In this document: positions 12,978 to 26,500 of the stretch, piece after piece
Numbering within the stretch: position 1 is the first letter of the stretch
Layout of the letters: every line of letters starts with the position of its first letter
Assembly (NCBI GenBank): GCA_010279815.1
Contig: QEOQ01000493.1
Coordinates: forward strand, 62,001-126,000
Origin: Brachionus plicatilis
Taxonomy: Eukaryota > Rotifera > Eurotatoria > Ploima > Brachionidae
Length of the DNA stretch: 64,000 nucleotides
Direction of reading: 5' to 3'
Notes under the pieces: generated by a model
Seen by the model: only the letters and a program-made list of their open reading frames with translations
Databases searched by the model: none
Told to the model about the DNA's origin: nothing
Made by a program: the position numbers and the translations under genes

Positions 12978-14061
12978 ATTTAAGTGTTAGCATTTCATTT
13001 TTTTATTTTTGTCCTGATTTTAAATGTAAATTTTTTTATTTTTTAAATTAATAAAAAAGTAGTTTTTAGATAGAAAAATTTAGAAACTTTTTTTAGAAAA
13101 TCAGTGATCAATAAAAATTGATGCTTTTATTTTATTTTAAAATTTTTAATTTATTTAAGCAAAATAAAATAAATCACTATATTTTCTGTTTTTTTTGTTA
13201 CAACGAAATATTAAAAGTATTAAATTAAATTAAATTTTTTATGTTTTGTTTTAAAAAAAATTATCTTAAGATTTCAGTAAATTTTCTCATTTCTTTTTAA
13301 TATTATTTATCTTTTTTCAAATAATGTTTATTTTGTATTCAAAATTGATCAAAATGAAAATATTATTAATGGCGGTTAGCTTAAGGGTGTACCATACCTT
13401 AGCGAACCTTTGGCTCCGTAAAATTTTGGTTTTAATTAATTTTTCCAAATATCATGAAAAGTTAACTCTCGTTCATTAAAATGAAAAAAAGCTCCATATA
13501 ATTTATTATGGAATGATTAAGTAGATATATATATTTATTTTCTTCAACAACATTATTAAAAAAATTAGATTTTACAAAATTAGTCTTTGTAAGGGAATTA
13601 AAATGATGAAGTTTTAATTTTTTCTTTATGCTTAATTTAGCAATTATTTTGTTTTAACGCTTTTTTGTTAGATATCAGATAAAAAATGTTTAAATTTTTC
13701 TTTTAAATTTTATTAATCAGAAACTGTTTGATTATTTTAAATTTGAATTGATGATATTAAACCTCAAGCAAATAATTGATTTTTTTACTGAAATTTATTA
13801 TTCCTTCTTATCTTTGACAATTATTTAATTATAAAATTTATTTATTTTTCCAATTAATTCCACAGGATCCAAGATAAGCTTGAAACTAAACAAATGCATT
13901 CCAATCTTGTTTTTGATTCAAAGCCAATTTTTCTAAAACAAATGCTGGGAATCTGAAAATAGAATGTTGAATACTCATTAATTTTTTTAGAGATAAAAAT
14001 AAACATTATGAATTTTTAGTTTAAATCAAACTATTTTCTGAAAAACGAAAAGCTAGTAAAT

Positions 14062-14080
14062 TAGTAGTAGTAGTAGTAGT
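14062..14080 (+). repeat. (TAG)6 microsatellite
   Basis: Six perfect TAG units in intergenic DNA. Confidence 0.9.
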
Positions 14081-14311
14081 GTGAACTGCTGTACAGCGAA
14101 AATGATCGCTATACCAACGCCAATTAATTATTTTCTTTAATTTTTATTTTATTTTGAGCTAATTTTGTTTAAAAAATACTGAAATAAATTCAAAAATGCA
14201 AAAAACTATCATTAACGACTTTAATAAATTGACTGATTTTCAAAATCCAAAAGATTTGAATTCTTTTCTTTAATTAACATTTAAATTTTGGAACAACGAA
14301 CAAAAATAGAA

Positions 14312-14494
14312 TTTTAAAATCAAAAGTGCTTTTTTAGATAAGGTAAAAAACACGTTCTGCAAAATTTGTCATCTGATACAAAATTAGTCTGCAATGACTG
14401 CAATTTTGATTTTGTTGATAAAAATTTTGTATCAGATGATACGCTTTGCAAAACGTGTTTTTGATCTGAACAAAAAAAGCTCTTTTGATTTTAC
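14312..14494. repeat. Long imperfect inverted repeat, MITE-like hairpin
   Basis: Arms of about 72-74 bases (14312-14385 and 14423-14494) are inverted copies with scattered mismatches around a 37-base spacer. The best-matched inner part runs from AACACGTT through ATCTGATACAAAATT. The outer part pairs AAAATCAAAAG with CTTTTGATTTT. It could be a foldback or miniature transposon remnant, or a local inverted duplication. No transposase and no clear target-site duplication is visible. Confidence 0.6.
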
Positions 14495-14660
14495 AATTTT
14501 TTTACAATGACTCTTTAATTTCTTTAATAAAAATTGAGTTTTAATTTTTTATTCTTCTTGAATTTCGTCCAATTTTTCTTTTAATCATTTAATTTTAATT
14601 TTTTTGTCCACTAAAGTGGCATATTTGAATAAAAATAAAAATTTTCAGATACATTTATTT

Positions 14661-15233
14661 TCAAATACCACATTTATTTGCATATTTAGTAAATGAATAT
14701 AAAACTAAAACACTAAATACAAAAAAAATAAATAAAATTATGGAAATACCAATTAAAATAACGTGTATGGTGGCTAACTTAAAACTTAGGGCAATTTGGT
14801 GACAAAAATTTTCATAGTATATTATACAATCCGGATGATTACCTCCTTGATTCAGGACAGAAAAATTCGGTGTTATCGCATTTTTTCTTTTAAGGATAAC
14901 TGAATTTGTACAAAAAATGATCATACTTGATGAATTGTTCTGATGATCGGATACATTTGTCTCTAAAACACAAGAATCAAATGATATGAATTTGGATCCG
15001 CTTTTTTTTATAGAAAAATCGAAAATTTCTGGATCAATTAAATACAGATTATTGCGTGTAGTCTTGATTGATTTGACATTTTGAGTGCATAAATCAACAG
15101 GATTTTGGAGAATTTTAGAAAGAGATTGATTCAATAATTTTTTAAAGCATTCTTTATTCAACTTGGTACTCGAAACATTTAACATGTAAAATACAAATAC
15201 AATCACAACTAATAAACAAAATTTATCACTCAT
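14661..15233 (-). CDS. Small secreted-route, single-pass membrane protein, unrecognised
   Basis: Single exon, 190 residues. I chose the Met at 15233 because it is followed at once by a signal peptide-like segment (MSDKFCLLVVIVFVFYMLNV). An in-frame Met lies 26 codons upstream (15311) but would bury the signal. The ectodomain (about 25-150) has six cysteines, suggesting up to three disulfides, and four N-glycosylation motifs (NQS, NVS, NSS, NFS). A strong transmembrane helix follows (HVILIGISIILFIFFVFSVL), then a short basic tail ending KCGI. This is a type I topology. No family is recognised. A minus-strand poly(A) signal overlaps the region just after the stop (14654-14659). Confidence 0.65.
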   Translation of the reverse strand: MSDKFCLLVVIVFVFYMLNVSSTKLNKECFKKLLNQSLSKILQNPVDLCTQNVKSIKTTRNNLYLIDPEIFDFSIKKSGSKFISFDSCVLETNVSDHQNNSSSMIIFCTNSVILKRKNAITPNFSVLNQGGNHPDCIIYYENFCHQIALSFKLATIHVILIGISIILFIFFVFSVLVLYSFTKYANKCGI

Positions 15234-18200
15234 CAAAAAATAAATAGAATCTATAAGTGCATAAGAAGCAAATTTAAAATTATTTCCATGGAATTTAGTT
15301 TTTATTATCAATTAATTATTTGGTAAATTCAATTTTAGAATGAAATTAAACTTTTATTATTTTTTATCAAATTGGTGAATTTTATTAGCTAAATTTCTAA
15401 GCAAAATATTTAATTATGAATTAAAGTATAAAATAAATTTAAGTTTGATTGAAATTTGATTTTATGAATCCACTAAATATTTAAATGCAACACTTTTAGG
15501 TTTTTAGACTTTCTTAACTCCAATTACTTGTTTAAGAATTCAAAAAACTTGAATAAAATTAAAGACTTCTAAATTCTTGTATTTATTCGTCTTTAGTCAC
15601 AATTAATTTAGGAGAATATTTAGAAGATCTTTAAAAGTAAAAGCTAGATCTATTCTAAATTTTTAATGATGATTTTTTTACTGTTTTTTTTTCCACGTTA
15701 AATAAAATTTTAAGCACTATTTTTAAAATTAGTCAATAAAGTTTTTAGATAAAAATTTAGGATTTAAGAATTAAATTCATTGGTTTTATTTTAGGAAAAT
15801 TTTTTTCTTAGGATTCAATTTTAAAAATTTCTTAGCCATAAATAAAATGATGTTTTTTAAATCAGTAAAATTATCCTGTAAGTAAGTCTAATCTTCGCAT
15901 TTCATTTTTTTTTAATTTGTATTTTTAATCTAAAATAGCAATTAAAGCTATAAAAAATAAATATAAAAATTAAATTAAGTAATTAAAAAAATTAACAATG
16001 AATTTTAAATACTAAAACATAAATTTATAAAAAATATTTTATTGTCATTTATCAAATCCTAATCTTTGTTTCATATTTTAGTTCATAAGTTTCATTTTGT
16101 ATATAAAATCAAAATTTAAATTTAAATCCAATGTTTTAATAAAGGATCTTAGAAAACTTGTTCTTAGTTTAAGTTTGTAATTAAATATTACTTCACGAAG
16201 ATTTTTTTCTAATTTTACTATTTAATGTTGACTTGTTCACAAATTTCAAACTGCAAACAAACTGTTTTGGGGACTTTTTGGTAAAATTTTTTATTTTATT
16301 TGGGCTTACCTGTATTTATTCGTTGGATAAATTTAGTTAGTAAATACATGGCTTAAAAAATATTCACAAATACCCTCAAAATTTAGATATCGAATACCGA
16401 AATTTATAACAGCGTACATAGATAAGCGGAACCTTTGATAGTTGTTTGTCATGTCCAGAAAAAGTATTGGGATAATTTTGATTTTAAGCCAAAAGATTTA
16501 CTAAGTCCGAATGCAAATAATATTTTATGATTTTGTTCAGTTAGGACAAATGAATTTGCAGTCAAATTGGATAAAGTAATGAACAAATAATGTAAATTCG
16601 TTCTATTTTATATAAATATCATTTTTGATAGTGTTTATTTGTGTTTACTCGGGAGCTTTTTTTTTCACTTGAGCCATTGCAACTAATGATACTACTGTGC
16701 TAGCTAGCATGAATCAAGTGACACCCGTCAAATAATTAAATATCGTATTTCAACATTTAATTTTTTACCGAGGAAAACTCATATTGTATTTCAGTGATTT
16801 GATTTTAATTTTAAAATTATTCATAATTTCTGTTTTAGATTACGTAATTTTTTCATTAACAATATTTATATTAAATTAAAGTCACATTGGCAAACAAAAT
16901 ATTTAAATAAAAAGTTCAATTAAAATTAATTTCTGAAGTCACATTTACCACAATTGAATAAATTTTCATTCTTAAAATAAAGAATAAAATGCACTTTGGA
17001 CTCTTTTGCTTATAAAAAAGAGTAGGGTTTCTACTAAATTTATATTCATTTTTTTTACTTAACCACTTTTCTTTTAAAATTTTATCATCGCCAGGATTGC
17101 CGTAATTTGAAAAAAAAAAAATAAATAATAATATAAATAAAGAGGAGTCAGAGAAAAGTTTTTTTCATATTTAAAAGCGTATGATAATAAAAAAATTCTG
17201 CGAGTTCAAATTCAATTATAATCTTGATTATCTGAGTACATTTTATCTATCTTAGAAGATCATTAGGTCAGCTGCCAAAAGGTTTTACCTTTACCCTAAT
17301 TATAAATATGAAAATTTGAAAAGAAAAAAGCTTTTAATTATCAATTGTGTGTAGAATGATAAAAATTTGAATTTTAAAGAGAAAAATTTCATCAAAAATT
17401 TTTTTTTATTCAATTTTTTAAACTATTTCTATATAATTTTTCGTTTTAATTTTTTATTTAAAATAGATACTTAAGTATGCAAATGATACGAGTAAAATCA
17501 TATTTCATTATTTATTTAAGTCAGATTTTTTATGACATTAAATTGCATCGATTTTTTTTGTTTTGAAAATTTTTATTTTATTTTGGAGAAAAAAATCTTT
17601 TGTAAAAGCTTGCCGAGAATAAATCCACAAAAATATCAAAGATAATTTTTGTTTAATTAGAAAACAAATTTTTTCGATTGAGTCAAAAAAAATTTGGAAT
17701 TTGAAATTTAGAATACTTGAATTTTCCGAATCATGGGCTATTTAAAATAAATAAGTGAAAGGATTCAATATTTGATTAAGAGGCTTTGAACATTTCTAAA
17801 AATACTAACTTGACCTTAATATCAGTTATCAGAAATACGAGTTTTTACAAATATTGTGAATATCTTTTATGATCTAATTTGAAAAAATAATATTTTCCTA
17901 TATTATCTGGCTTCATGGATATTTTTTGAAATTATTACAAAGATAAGATAAAAGTTAGAGTCGGCAAACATGATTTGAAACAAAGGAGATTAAAAAATTT
18001 TCAATTTTTTATATTTAGTAAAATCAAAAAAGCTTATCTTCTATTTTAAAATTAAGCAAACAGTTTTCTAATTCAATGGTTGAGGCAAAAATTGTTTATT
18101 AGAATTTAAATAAGAAAATAAAAATGTTCATCCATGGTGATTTTATTCGACAAAGTGATCGAATCTTTAAAAACATTTTTTGAGAAAATGTTTGTTGGCC

Positions 18201-19298
18201 TTTTCATGAAGATGAACTAAAAAGAGTTTACAGGAAATTAATAAATTTGCTTTTAGAGAAGCCTGAAAGTAAAAAAATTTGGATGTTTAATTAAAAAATA
18301 GCGGAAAGATCTTAAACAAATGACCTAAAAGCTAAAAAACGTGTTAAGTACTTATGAAAAATTCATTTTAATATTTGAAATTAATTTGCAGTTAAATTTC
18401 AACTACGATTAAGTAATTTAAAAATCAAATTCCATTTTGGCAAAAATTTAAAATTGTCATGTTATGATAACAGTTCTAAACCTGAACTAAACAACTAACA
18501 TAAGTAACTTAATGGATTTAGTTAATCCTCTGATGGTAATTATTAATTTTTTAAATTTAATTTGTCTACAAATATCAGGTCAAAATTGAGTATATATGTA
18601 TATTTTTTTTTCTTAATTTTGCGACGAAAATTTCTTATCGAATTTTTTAAACAAATATGTTTATTTTATCACTGTAAATTTTTTTGATTAGATTTTTTAC
18701 AATTTAAATATGTATCGTCGAAGATTTTAGAAAATTATCTTTTTCATTTGAATTTATTGTTTCTTATAAAATATGATCCTAGTTAGGTAAAACTATCAGT
18801 TTTCGAGAATCTATTATTGATTTTAAAGCTATTTGAATTGATTTAAGCATGAATGTCTTGATTTTTCAAATTATTTGACTTTTACTTTTTTTTTAGAGTT
18901 TTTTTGATAATATATCTATTTTATTCAAATTCAAGAATTTCACATGGGATCATTTAGCTAAATTGATTTTTATCTAAATTGCCTATTTAAAATGCGCATT
19001 TTTTTATATCAATAATTCAAAGCAGGATTAGAATGACCTGAATTTAATTTTAGCTTTAGAAAATAAAAAGAAATGAAAAAATACCAATTTATGGCAAAAC
19101 TTACAAGCATCTGAACAAAATTTACAAAAACAAGATTTAAGAAGTGGCTAATTTAAAATTAAAATTAAATCATAGCCCATAAAAAATTTAAATCTGTCTT
19201 TTGATAGACAATTTAAACCTATTTTAATTCAAACATCGATAAGCGATTTTAGAACTTAATTTAAATTATTCGTAGATACAAACAGTATTTGCACAACC

Positions 19299-19345
19299 CG
19301 TCTACCTTTAAATTATCAATGCACAAAAGCTTAGCTTAGGGTCTA
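19299..19345 (+). repeat. Left copy of direct repeat flanking a LINE relic
   Basis: This 47-base unit resembles 19922-19971. Its last 21 bases (19325-19345) are identical to 19951-19971, and the upstream part is diverged but alignable from CGTC(T/A)ACC. The pair brackets the LINE fragment like a long target-site duplication. Confidence 0.6.
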
Positions 19346-19399
19346 ATTTAAAATCGGACATTCATATAAAAAAATCTAATCCACATAGCTACTATAATT

Positions 19400-19915
19400 C
19401 TCAGTTAACTACCAGAACATTAAGTTACTTTCTTCCTGATTTATTTTACCAATCCTAGAATATGGTTCAGTATTGAGAAGTATGTTTCATACAAAAAGCT
19501 AGATATCAACCGATTTGAAAAATGCATTAATTTATACCATTCATTTTTTAACAAAAACTAAGAGGACATTCTAAAGTTTTTGGACTGATAGTATTAAAAG
19601 CTGCCTGTTGACCTAATACAATTTTTCAAACTTGGAAAAACAGATCTGTCATCTGTCCTGATATTGATAAGTTCCATCAAATTTCTCAGCCTCAAAGTTC
19701 TTGCGCCTCAGGCTATGGAGGTTTAGAGAAGGCATTCTATGCACGAGGCAACTTCTTCTAAAATACATCTTTATGGAATTCTTTACCATTAGAAACGAAG
19801 AGTCAATCAACTGTAAAAGAATTTAAGAGCAACTTAAATCTTTATTAAAAATGGATGAAATCTGTGAAAGATGCGTTTTGCGATTAAACCTATCGCCAAA
19901 AAAATAATAATAAAA
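19400..19915 (+). mobile_element. Degenerate 3' fragment of a non-LTR retrotransposon
   Basis: Broken frames on the plus strand reproduce the C-terminal part of LINE reverse transcriptase. ILPILEYGSV (around 19445) matches the conserved RPILEY(A/C)S motif of CR1/Jockey-like elements. Further on come pieces equivalent to the L..DLIQFFK block and LWNSLPLETKSQSTVKEFKSNL, the usual C-terminal end. Several stops and frameshifts show that it is dead. The fragment ends in an AATAATAATAAA-type tail near 19903-19915, typical for such elements. The 5' part of the element is missing. Confidence 0.75.
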
Positions 19916-19921
19916 AAAGTG

Positions 19922-19971
19922 CGTCAACCTACCTTAACTTTTTAATGAATAAAAGCTTAGCTTAGGGTCTA
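19922..19971 (+). repeat. Right copy of direct repeat flanking a LINE relic
   Basis: Partner of 19299-19345. It directly follows the AT-rich tail of the LINE fragment, where a target-site duplication would be expected. Confidence 0.6.
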
Positions 19972-20581
19972 GTCTTAATGAAATTGATTATGAATCATCG
20001 ATGGGAATTAGTTCACATTTAAATTTTATTTTTTTTAGTAGAGCATTAGTAATTAATTTCATTTAGAATATTTAAATTTTATAATAATAAATTGATGATG
20101 AATTTATTAAATTATAAACAATTTAAATTATCACCTAAAAATATTTTTAAAAAATGAGATTATTAACGATAAAGTTTTATTTTTTTTTAAAAATGATCCT
20201 ATGACTTAAAAAAAATGATTAAAATGAATGACTATTTTACTAATATGCAAAAAAAAATTAATCATTAATAATTTAAAGAAGAAATAGTGAATTTCAAATC
20301 GTTCAATAGATTTAAAATTATATTTAGCTCCTAAATGTAAATGAATATTAATCTCATTCAAAATATTATTTCTAAACTGGTCAATTAAGAGTAATAAAAG
20401 GTTTCATTGTATTGAATTATAAGTTTTGTTAGCCAAAGTCAATTTTTAGCAAACAATTTATGAAATTTTGAGACCTCATAGAATACTCAAGGATTATAGA
20501 CGTAAACAATTCGGACCTAAGATTCAAAATTTTTGCTAGCTATTTTAGATTTAACATAGATTATAGGTAGAAAATAAATAT

Positions 20582-23500
20582 ATGTATAAATTTGTGAGAA
20601 GCTTTAAAAAAAAGCCTCTTAATGAGGACAAAAAAGAAAAGTTAAATAAAGAACAAATTAATGTTCACAATACAAGCTCAAATCTGTCAAGCGAAAACGA
20701 CCAGCTAATAGATCAAAATGAAACGAGAAAGCCTTTATCGTCGACTAAACCGAAAAGTCGTCATGAATCGTTTGTAAATAGTAAATCGAGTCAAAGCCAA
20801 AGGAAAAGTCCGCGTGAGTCTTTGGAGATAAATGCTATTTTCTTAATTATAATTTTAATAAAATTTTTTAGGCGTCAAGAGATCACATAGCCATCAAAAG
20901 GTAAGAATAAATTTAATTTAAATCAAGCTTTAATGAACTCATATTTTCCAAAGTCATGCTATTAAATCAATTAAATTTTAAAATAGTGGCCTTAAGGTCG
21001 ATTTCGATTGTCATTCGAAAAAATGCTTTGCACTCATTGATTGTATTCATTTAGTCCATAAATTATACTTTAATTGATTTTATTTCTCTAAATAGAATTT
21101 TTTAAATAAAGGACCGAGGACAAAGGATTCGAAAATTTTCAAAAGTTAATGAAGAGATAAAATTTTACCATAAAAAAGCCTCTCTACTCTAATTTGAAGA
21201 TAAAATTTTTTCACCCCGGTTTAAGCTATCATATAAGAACTGAGTCAGATAAGAGCAAAATCATTGATGTATATGCCAAAACATTAAGCTAGTTTTCAAT
21301 ATTTACTCTTAAATTCTAGATCAAGAGCTTGATTTTTAAGTATAACTTAAAAGTAACTTTTATAATGGTATTTTTTAAAAAATATTTTTTTGTAAAATTT
21401 TATTTTATTTTTTTGAATTTAGAGGATAATTTTTTCTTAAAAATTTGGAATTAAATTTTTTGAATTTTTTCAATTTTCCCAACATTATTATTTGGTATTT
21501 TTTCATTCGAAAAAAATACCGAACTTTTATTAAATTAATGAATAGTCAATTTTTATAGATTGCTAACTTTCAAGAGTTAAATTGAAAATTTAAATTTCTA
21601 AATATAATAAAAGCTCTTAAACTGCTATAAAATATCAAATTCATATTTTAAGAAAAAAAATGACCTTTATTTTTATTTAATTTAAGTCAATTATGAATTT
21701 TAAATTATTTAATTTTAAATCATTGTTAAAAGCTATTTAACTTGAGGCTAAATGTTTGAATTAGTCAAACTATATGACTAATGACTGGCTTTGAGAAAAA
21801 AAGATAATTCATGATTATTTCAAAGCCGAAAGTTTGATAGAGATTTTAATGAAAACATATAAGCGAATCGTCCCGTCATTATTTATGGTTAGTTTTGTCT
21901 AATGATAAAAAGCTAATTGAATATTTGTTTCCCCGTGTGTCTCTTGGCATTTTTGGATTTAATTTTTGTGAAAAAATAATGCTCGCCTATTCAAAAACAT
22001 TCAAGTATAACTAATGATTTGACACATTAATTCACCCTTTAAACATTGATAAGATAATAGATACTTACGTCAAATGAAAAAGTATTCAATTTCGCACTCG
22101 GACAAATCGAGAAAACTCAACGATATTAAATTGAAATGATGCTTTCAAATTTAAATTAAAAATTATGAAAATTTTGGATTTAATAATTCGGAATTAAATC
22201 CAATTTTAGTTCATATCAAGATTTTAGATGAAATGGCTTAATATTCCAAGGTTGTACACTATCAACAAAATGAGTGTATTAAGCTAATTTGTTGTTAAGC
22301 TCAGTTAGAGTCCTTACAATCCATACCTGTCTTGTCATAAAATTAAGTGGATCAAATTTAAATATGCCGAATCAGCAAATTTAAATGAATCCTTTAAATT
22401 TTTTTATTTTAATAAAAGGCTTTTTGTAAAAATATTTAAAAAATCTTTTATTCGATTGAATTAATATGTCACTATTTCCATTAAGAATTTTTAGAATCAA
22501 ATCTTTTAATTGTTGTGTATGATTGTATTTTGAAGCCAATAACCTTTCAATTGGCTTCTTAACTTTTTTTTCTTTATCAAAATTTAAGTGTCATTGTTCA
22601 AAACTAAATGATTGTCTGCAAGATCTCTCGACTAAATCTTCACTAGTGCCCATTTCAAGTAGTCTAAATAATATCTTATATTTACTTAAGATTTACTCCT
22701 TACAAAAATTTAATGAACTTAAATATAAATACTCCAGTTTAAAAAAGTGCTATTTGTAGTTATGCTGATTTAAAAAGTAGCAAAAATTAAGCTTATTTTG
22801 TGGGTCTAATTTCTTTCAATTTTTATCCATATGAAATCATTTTTTCTTAATTGAAAATTTTATTAAATGTATTTAAAATGAATAATTAATTTAATGTAGT
22901 TTGAAAAAAACACATAAAATAAAGCCAAGATTAATGCATTTAGATAAGCTTTGTGACAAGAGATGATCAAAATTTGATTTCGCACTAAAACTGATAAGAT
23001 TCCAATTATAAATTCATAGGGAGGTGGTGAGAAAATGAAATAAAATTTCATTTGAAAGATTGATTTTTTTAATAAAGGCTTTTTCAAAGTTAAACTAAAA
23101 TCTAATCTTGATTGCAAATATTATTATTATTTTATTTCATTTAAAACAGAGAAAACAAATCAATAAACGTAAGTATTACCTAATACCATGTACTCCACTA
23201 AATATTATGTCACATGCTTAAGTAAAAATTACTGGAATTTTTTAAAATTTACAAATTTAATAAATACACCTAATACACGGGATTTTCAATAGTAAAATTT
23301 CCAAGCCTGTTTTAACAACAAATAAAACAAAAACATACAGACACTTTTGTTAGTAGCTTTATTTTTATTCCGACAAAATTTTAAATGTTTACATGAATTA
23401 CCTTTGAATAAAGTGTATAGAAATTTCACCAAGCTTTTCTCTATTATGATTTTTAAATAAGTTTTTTTTTCTCTAATTGCTTTAAAAAATTAAATTTGTT

Positions 23501-26500
23501 CCATTAATTTTATTTATCATTTGGAGCAAACGTTTAGTGTTATCAACAATTTTAATTAACATAAGTCTGGAACATTTTTTAAAAAATTTTTTGATGAATT
23601 TTCATTCTCCAGCAATCCACTTCCTATTATGGAACTAAATTTTACAAATCTTATTACGCAATATCTTAATTTCGGTTTACAAGAATTCCAGGTTATAAAT
23701 AGTAGTAACGTTAGTATTAATGAAAGAAGAAACAAAATATATGGAAAATTAGGTTTTTATGTAATTAAGTCTTTAATGTCTACTTGAATAGATTTTTAAA
23801 TATTTACAAACATTTAAAAAACTTAGGAGATTTTTTTATTTGCTATGAATTGAATTTTAGTATTAACCAAAAATATTGTGACCATAAGCGAACTTTGTTT
23901 CTAGCGTAATCTTATGCAATTTAGTAAATATTAATATTATATAAGTAAGAATGAAAAATAAATTAAAATAATAATAACATATTTAAATGTAGTTATCGAA
24001 AAATTAAAAGGGCTTGATTCAAGGCAAACTACAATAAATAAAAGGCCTACAATAAAATTAAAAATTCAATTAAATTTTTATGTTCATTTTTTATTACTAT
24101 TATTTTAAATCAAATAGATTTTAATAGTCGGATGTTTGCTTAGTGAATAAATATTTTTATTTGCTCATTCCATTGATGACCATTTATTGATTTATTGATT
24201 TGAAACTAGATCAGGTATCTACGGCGATAAGGTTTGTGTGATTGCTAAGATTGTCAAGAGATATGTTTGGCCGAGTATTCCCAATTTGATGGGTTATTTT
24301 AAAAGAAATTTAATTTAGCAAATCTCGAATGAAACTCGGCAACAAAGCAATCGGGGATTTAGCTCTTCATGCTTTTCTTTCCAAGATATGTTGGTCATTT
24401 AAGCGATCAATCTTTGCATTCGTGGGGCTTCAAGTGTCATTTAAGTGATCTCACTCATCAATAGGTTCAATCGTACACAACTAAATAAAAAAAACATTTA
24501 ATAAAAATTTAACAATTAATTTAAATATTTATTTCACTAACCCAATATTTGCATCCTTTTGAACGAATTTTTTACCACACCGACTCGCAATCTAGATCCA
24601 ACACATCATTAAATATGAAATACAAGATTTAAATATTTAGCTTTAATTAAAATGTTTTTACAATTTTTAGATTATGTTCGTATTTCTAAAATTAAATTGA
24701 TATCACGATTTATTTCTACTCGTAAATTCTGTTCCTCAATAGATAGCAGGTCAATGGTTAAGCATCGTCTATCAAGTGATATTTACACAGTTAAATGTTA
24801 AAAATAATTTATAATAATCGTTCACTTTTCTTCTAAATAAATCATTGACTAAATAGTTTTTTTTTTCGAGGCTTTAAAGCAAAGTTTCAGCCCGTTTAAA
24901 GTCTGCTGTTTTATGGGCTTCTACTAATCGATTTTGGCAGCAATTAACTTAATTTTTTAAGAAAAATATTTCTCTAATTGAAATGTATTTCCTTCAAAAT
25001 TGGGTTAAATTTTTGAATATCTTTCTAAATGCAACTAGCTAGGTCAGCCTTCTACCTGAAATATAAATTATATAAATCTTTTTTTTTTATTTTTTTTATT
25101 AAAAGGGTTTATTTTTTGCACAATTAAAAGTTTCTAAAGGTAGCACGAAAATAATTGTACAAAAAAAAAAAAAGAAAAACTTGAAATTTTCAAGATTTGA
25201 AAAACTCTTGCTGACAATGGAAAATAGTTTATTTTGGTTGTTGAATAACAAGGTATTCTTTCTAACGTTTATTGTACGCCTTCAAACTTTTATTTTTCTT
25301 GCCGTATTATTTTACACACATGAAAAAATAGCTAGAAAAATTGTCCAACTAAAAGTTGCAGTCGATTCAAATTTTGTATTAGTTAAGTTATTATGTTTGA
25401 CTTTTTGGAGCTTCTTATGCAACAAATCGAGTTTTATTTCCAAATCTGAGAATAACCATCTCAAAATATGTTACTCAATATTTTAAAGATAAGGTCCAAG
25501 TGTTTCGTTTTTTTGGCGAAAGCAAATTTTTATAAATATTTTCTTTATTCTTTTTTGAATCAACTTGATTATTATTTGGGCTTAAAGAAAGACCAAAATT
25601 TAAATAATAATCTAATTATTTTTCAACGATTTGCTACAATATTCAATTGCAACAATATTTTATGTCATAGCTTAGCTATTAGCTTATTTTTTTATTTACT
25701 CGTAACTTCTTGCAAGCAAAGAAAAAATTCAAATCCTTACAAGTAATACAACTCTAATTTAAAGACTGTCGAAATTCTATATAAAGAAATAGTTGCAGAT
25801 TTTTGAATCCATTTTCCTACAAATTTTAGGAATTTTCAGATACTGGCCTATTGATGATACAGAGTGAAAAAATGCTCGTTTCTTTTTAATTCTTTGGTAT
25901 TTAACCTATTAATTTAACTTGGTACAACAAATGCTAAATTCTTAGAGTGTCAATAAAATAAGACTAAATACAAGAATAAAAAAATACAAAAACCAAAGGA
26001 GCATTTTTATTCAGATTTTTAATAAAAAAATTTTTTTTTTATTTAATAAATTGACCATACTAAATTATTAAAGTTTCCGAGCACAAATATTTATCTAAAA
26101 AAATTAGAAAAAAATTATTAAATTTTTGTATGTTTAAAATACGTAGATCGATAATTCTTATTTTTTTACATAAGAATTTTTTTCATTTCAATCAAGTGTC
26201 ATTCAGCTCAAAAATTAATACATATTTATTTACTTTACTTTATTTGAAAAAAAAAAACTTAGAGAAATTGAGTCAATTTTTGACAGAGGCAAAAAGATTT
26301 TTTGTCAAAGTTAAGCTGATTGCGTGATTAAAGCGATTTGAACTTGGCCCACAAAAAATCTGATTGAAAAGCAAATGATTAATTAATGGGACATAAAAAT
26401 TTACCCTTAAGATGAGACGGATGTTGGTTTAGCAAATATTTACCAACATTCCTTCTAATTAATGACTTCGAATATATATTTTTAATATTTTAACTATTTA

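Larger units (their letters stand above)
12978..14660. other. Intergenic DNA between convergent genes
   Basis: No gene seen. It contains the 3' ends of the two convergent neighbours, a (TAG)n microsatellite at 14062-14080 and a long hairpin element at 14312-14494. A relatively GC-rich patch near 13370-13425 matches nothing I recognise. Confidence 0.6.
15234..20581. other. Intergenic AT-rich DNA, 5.3 kb, with one LINE relic
   Basis: Apart from the decayed LINE fragment and its flanking repeats (listed separately) I see no gene. It lies between divergent genes, so it should hold the promoters of the membrane protein (-) and the giant gene (+). Confidence 0.6.

Noticed and set aside
22863..23117. 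84-codon minus-strand hydrophobic frame
   Set aside because: Composition is typical of chance frames in AT-rich DNA, and it is intronic to the giant gene.
25181..25746. Two overlapping plus-strand open frames (101 and 92 codons) with hydrophobic, membrane-like sequence
   Set aside because: They lie in an intron, in different frames, with the Phe/Leu/Ile/Lys mix that T- and A-rich noncoding DNA gives. No splice pair joins them convincingly and no motif is recognised.
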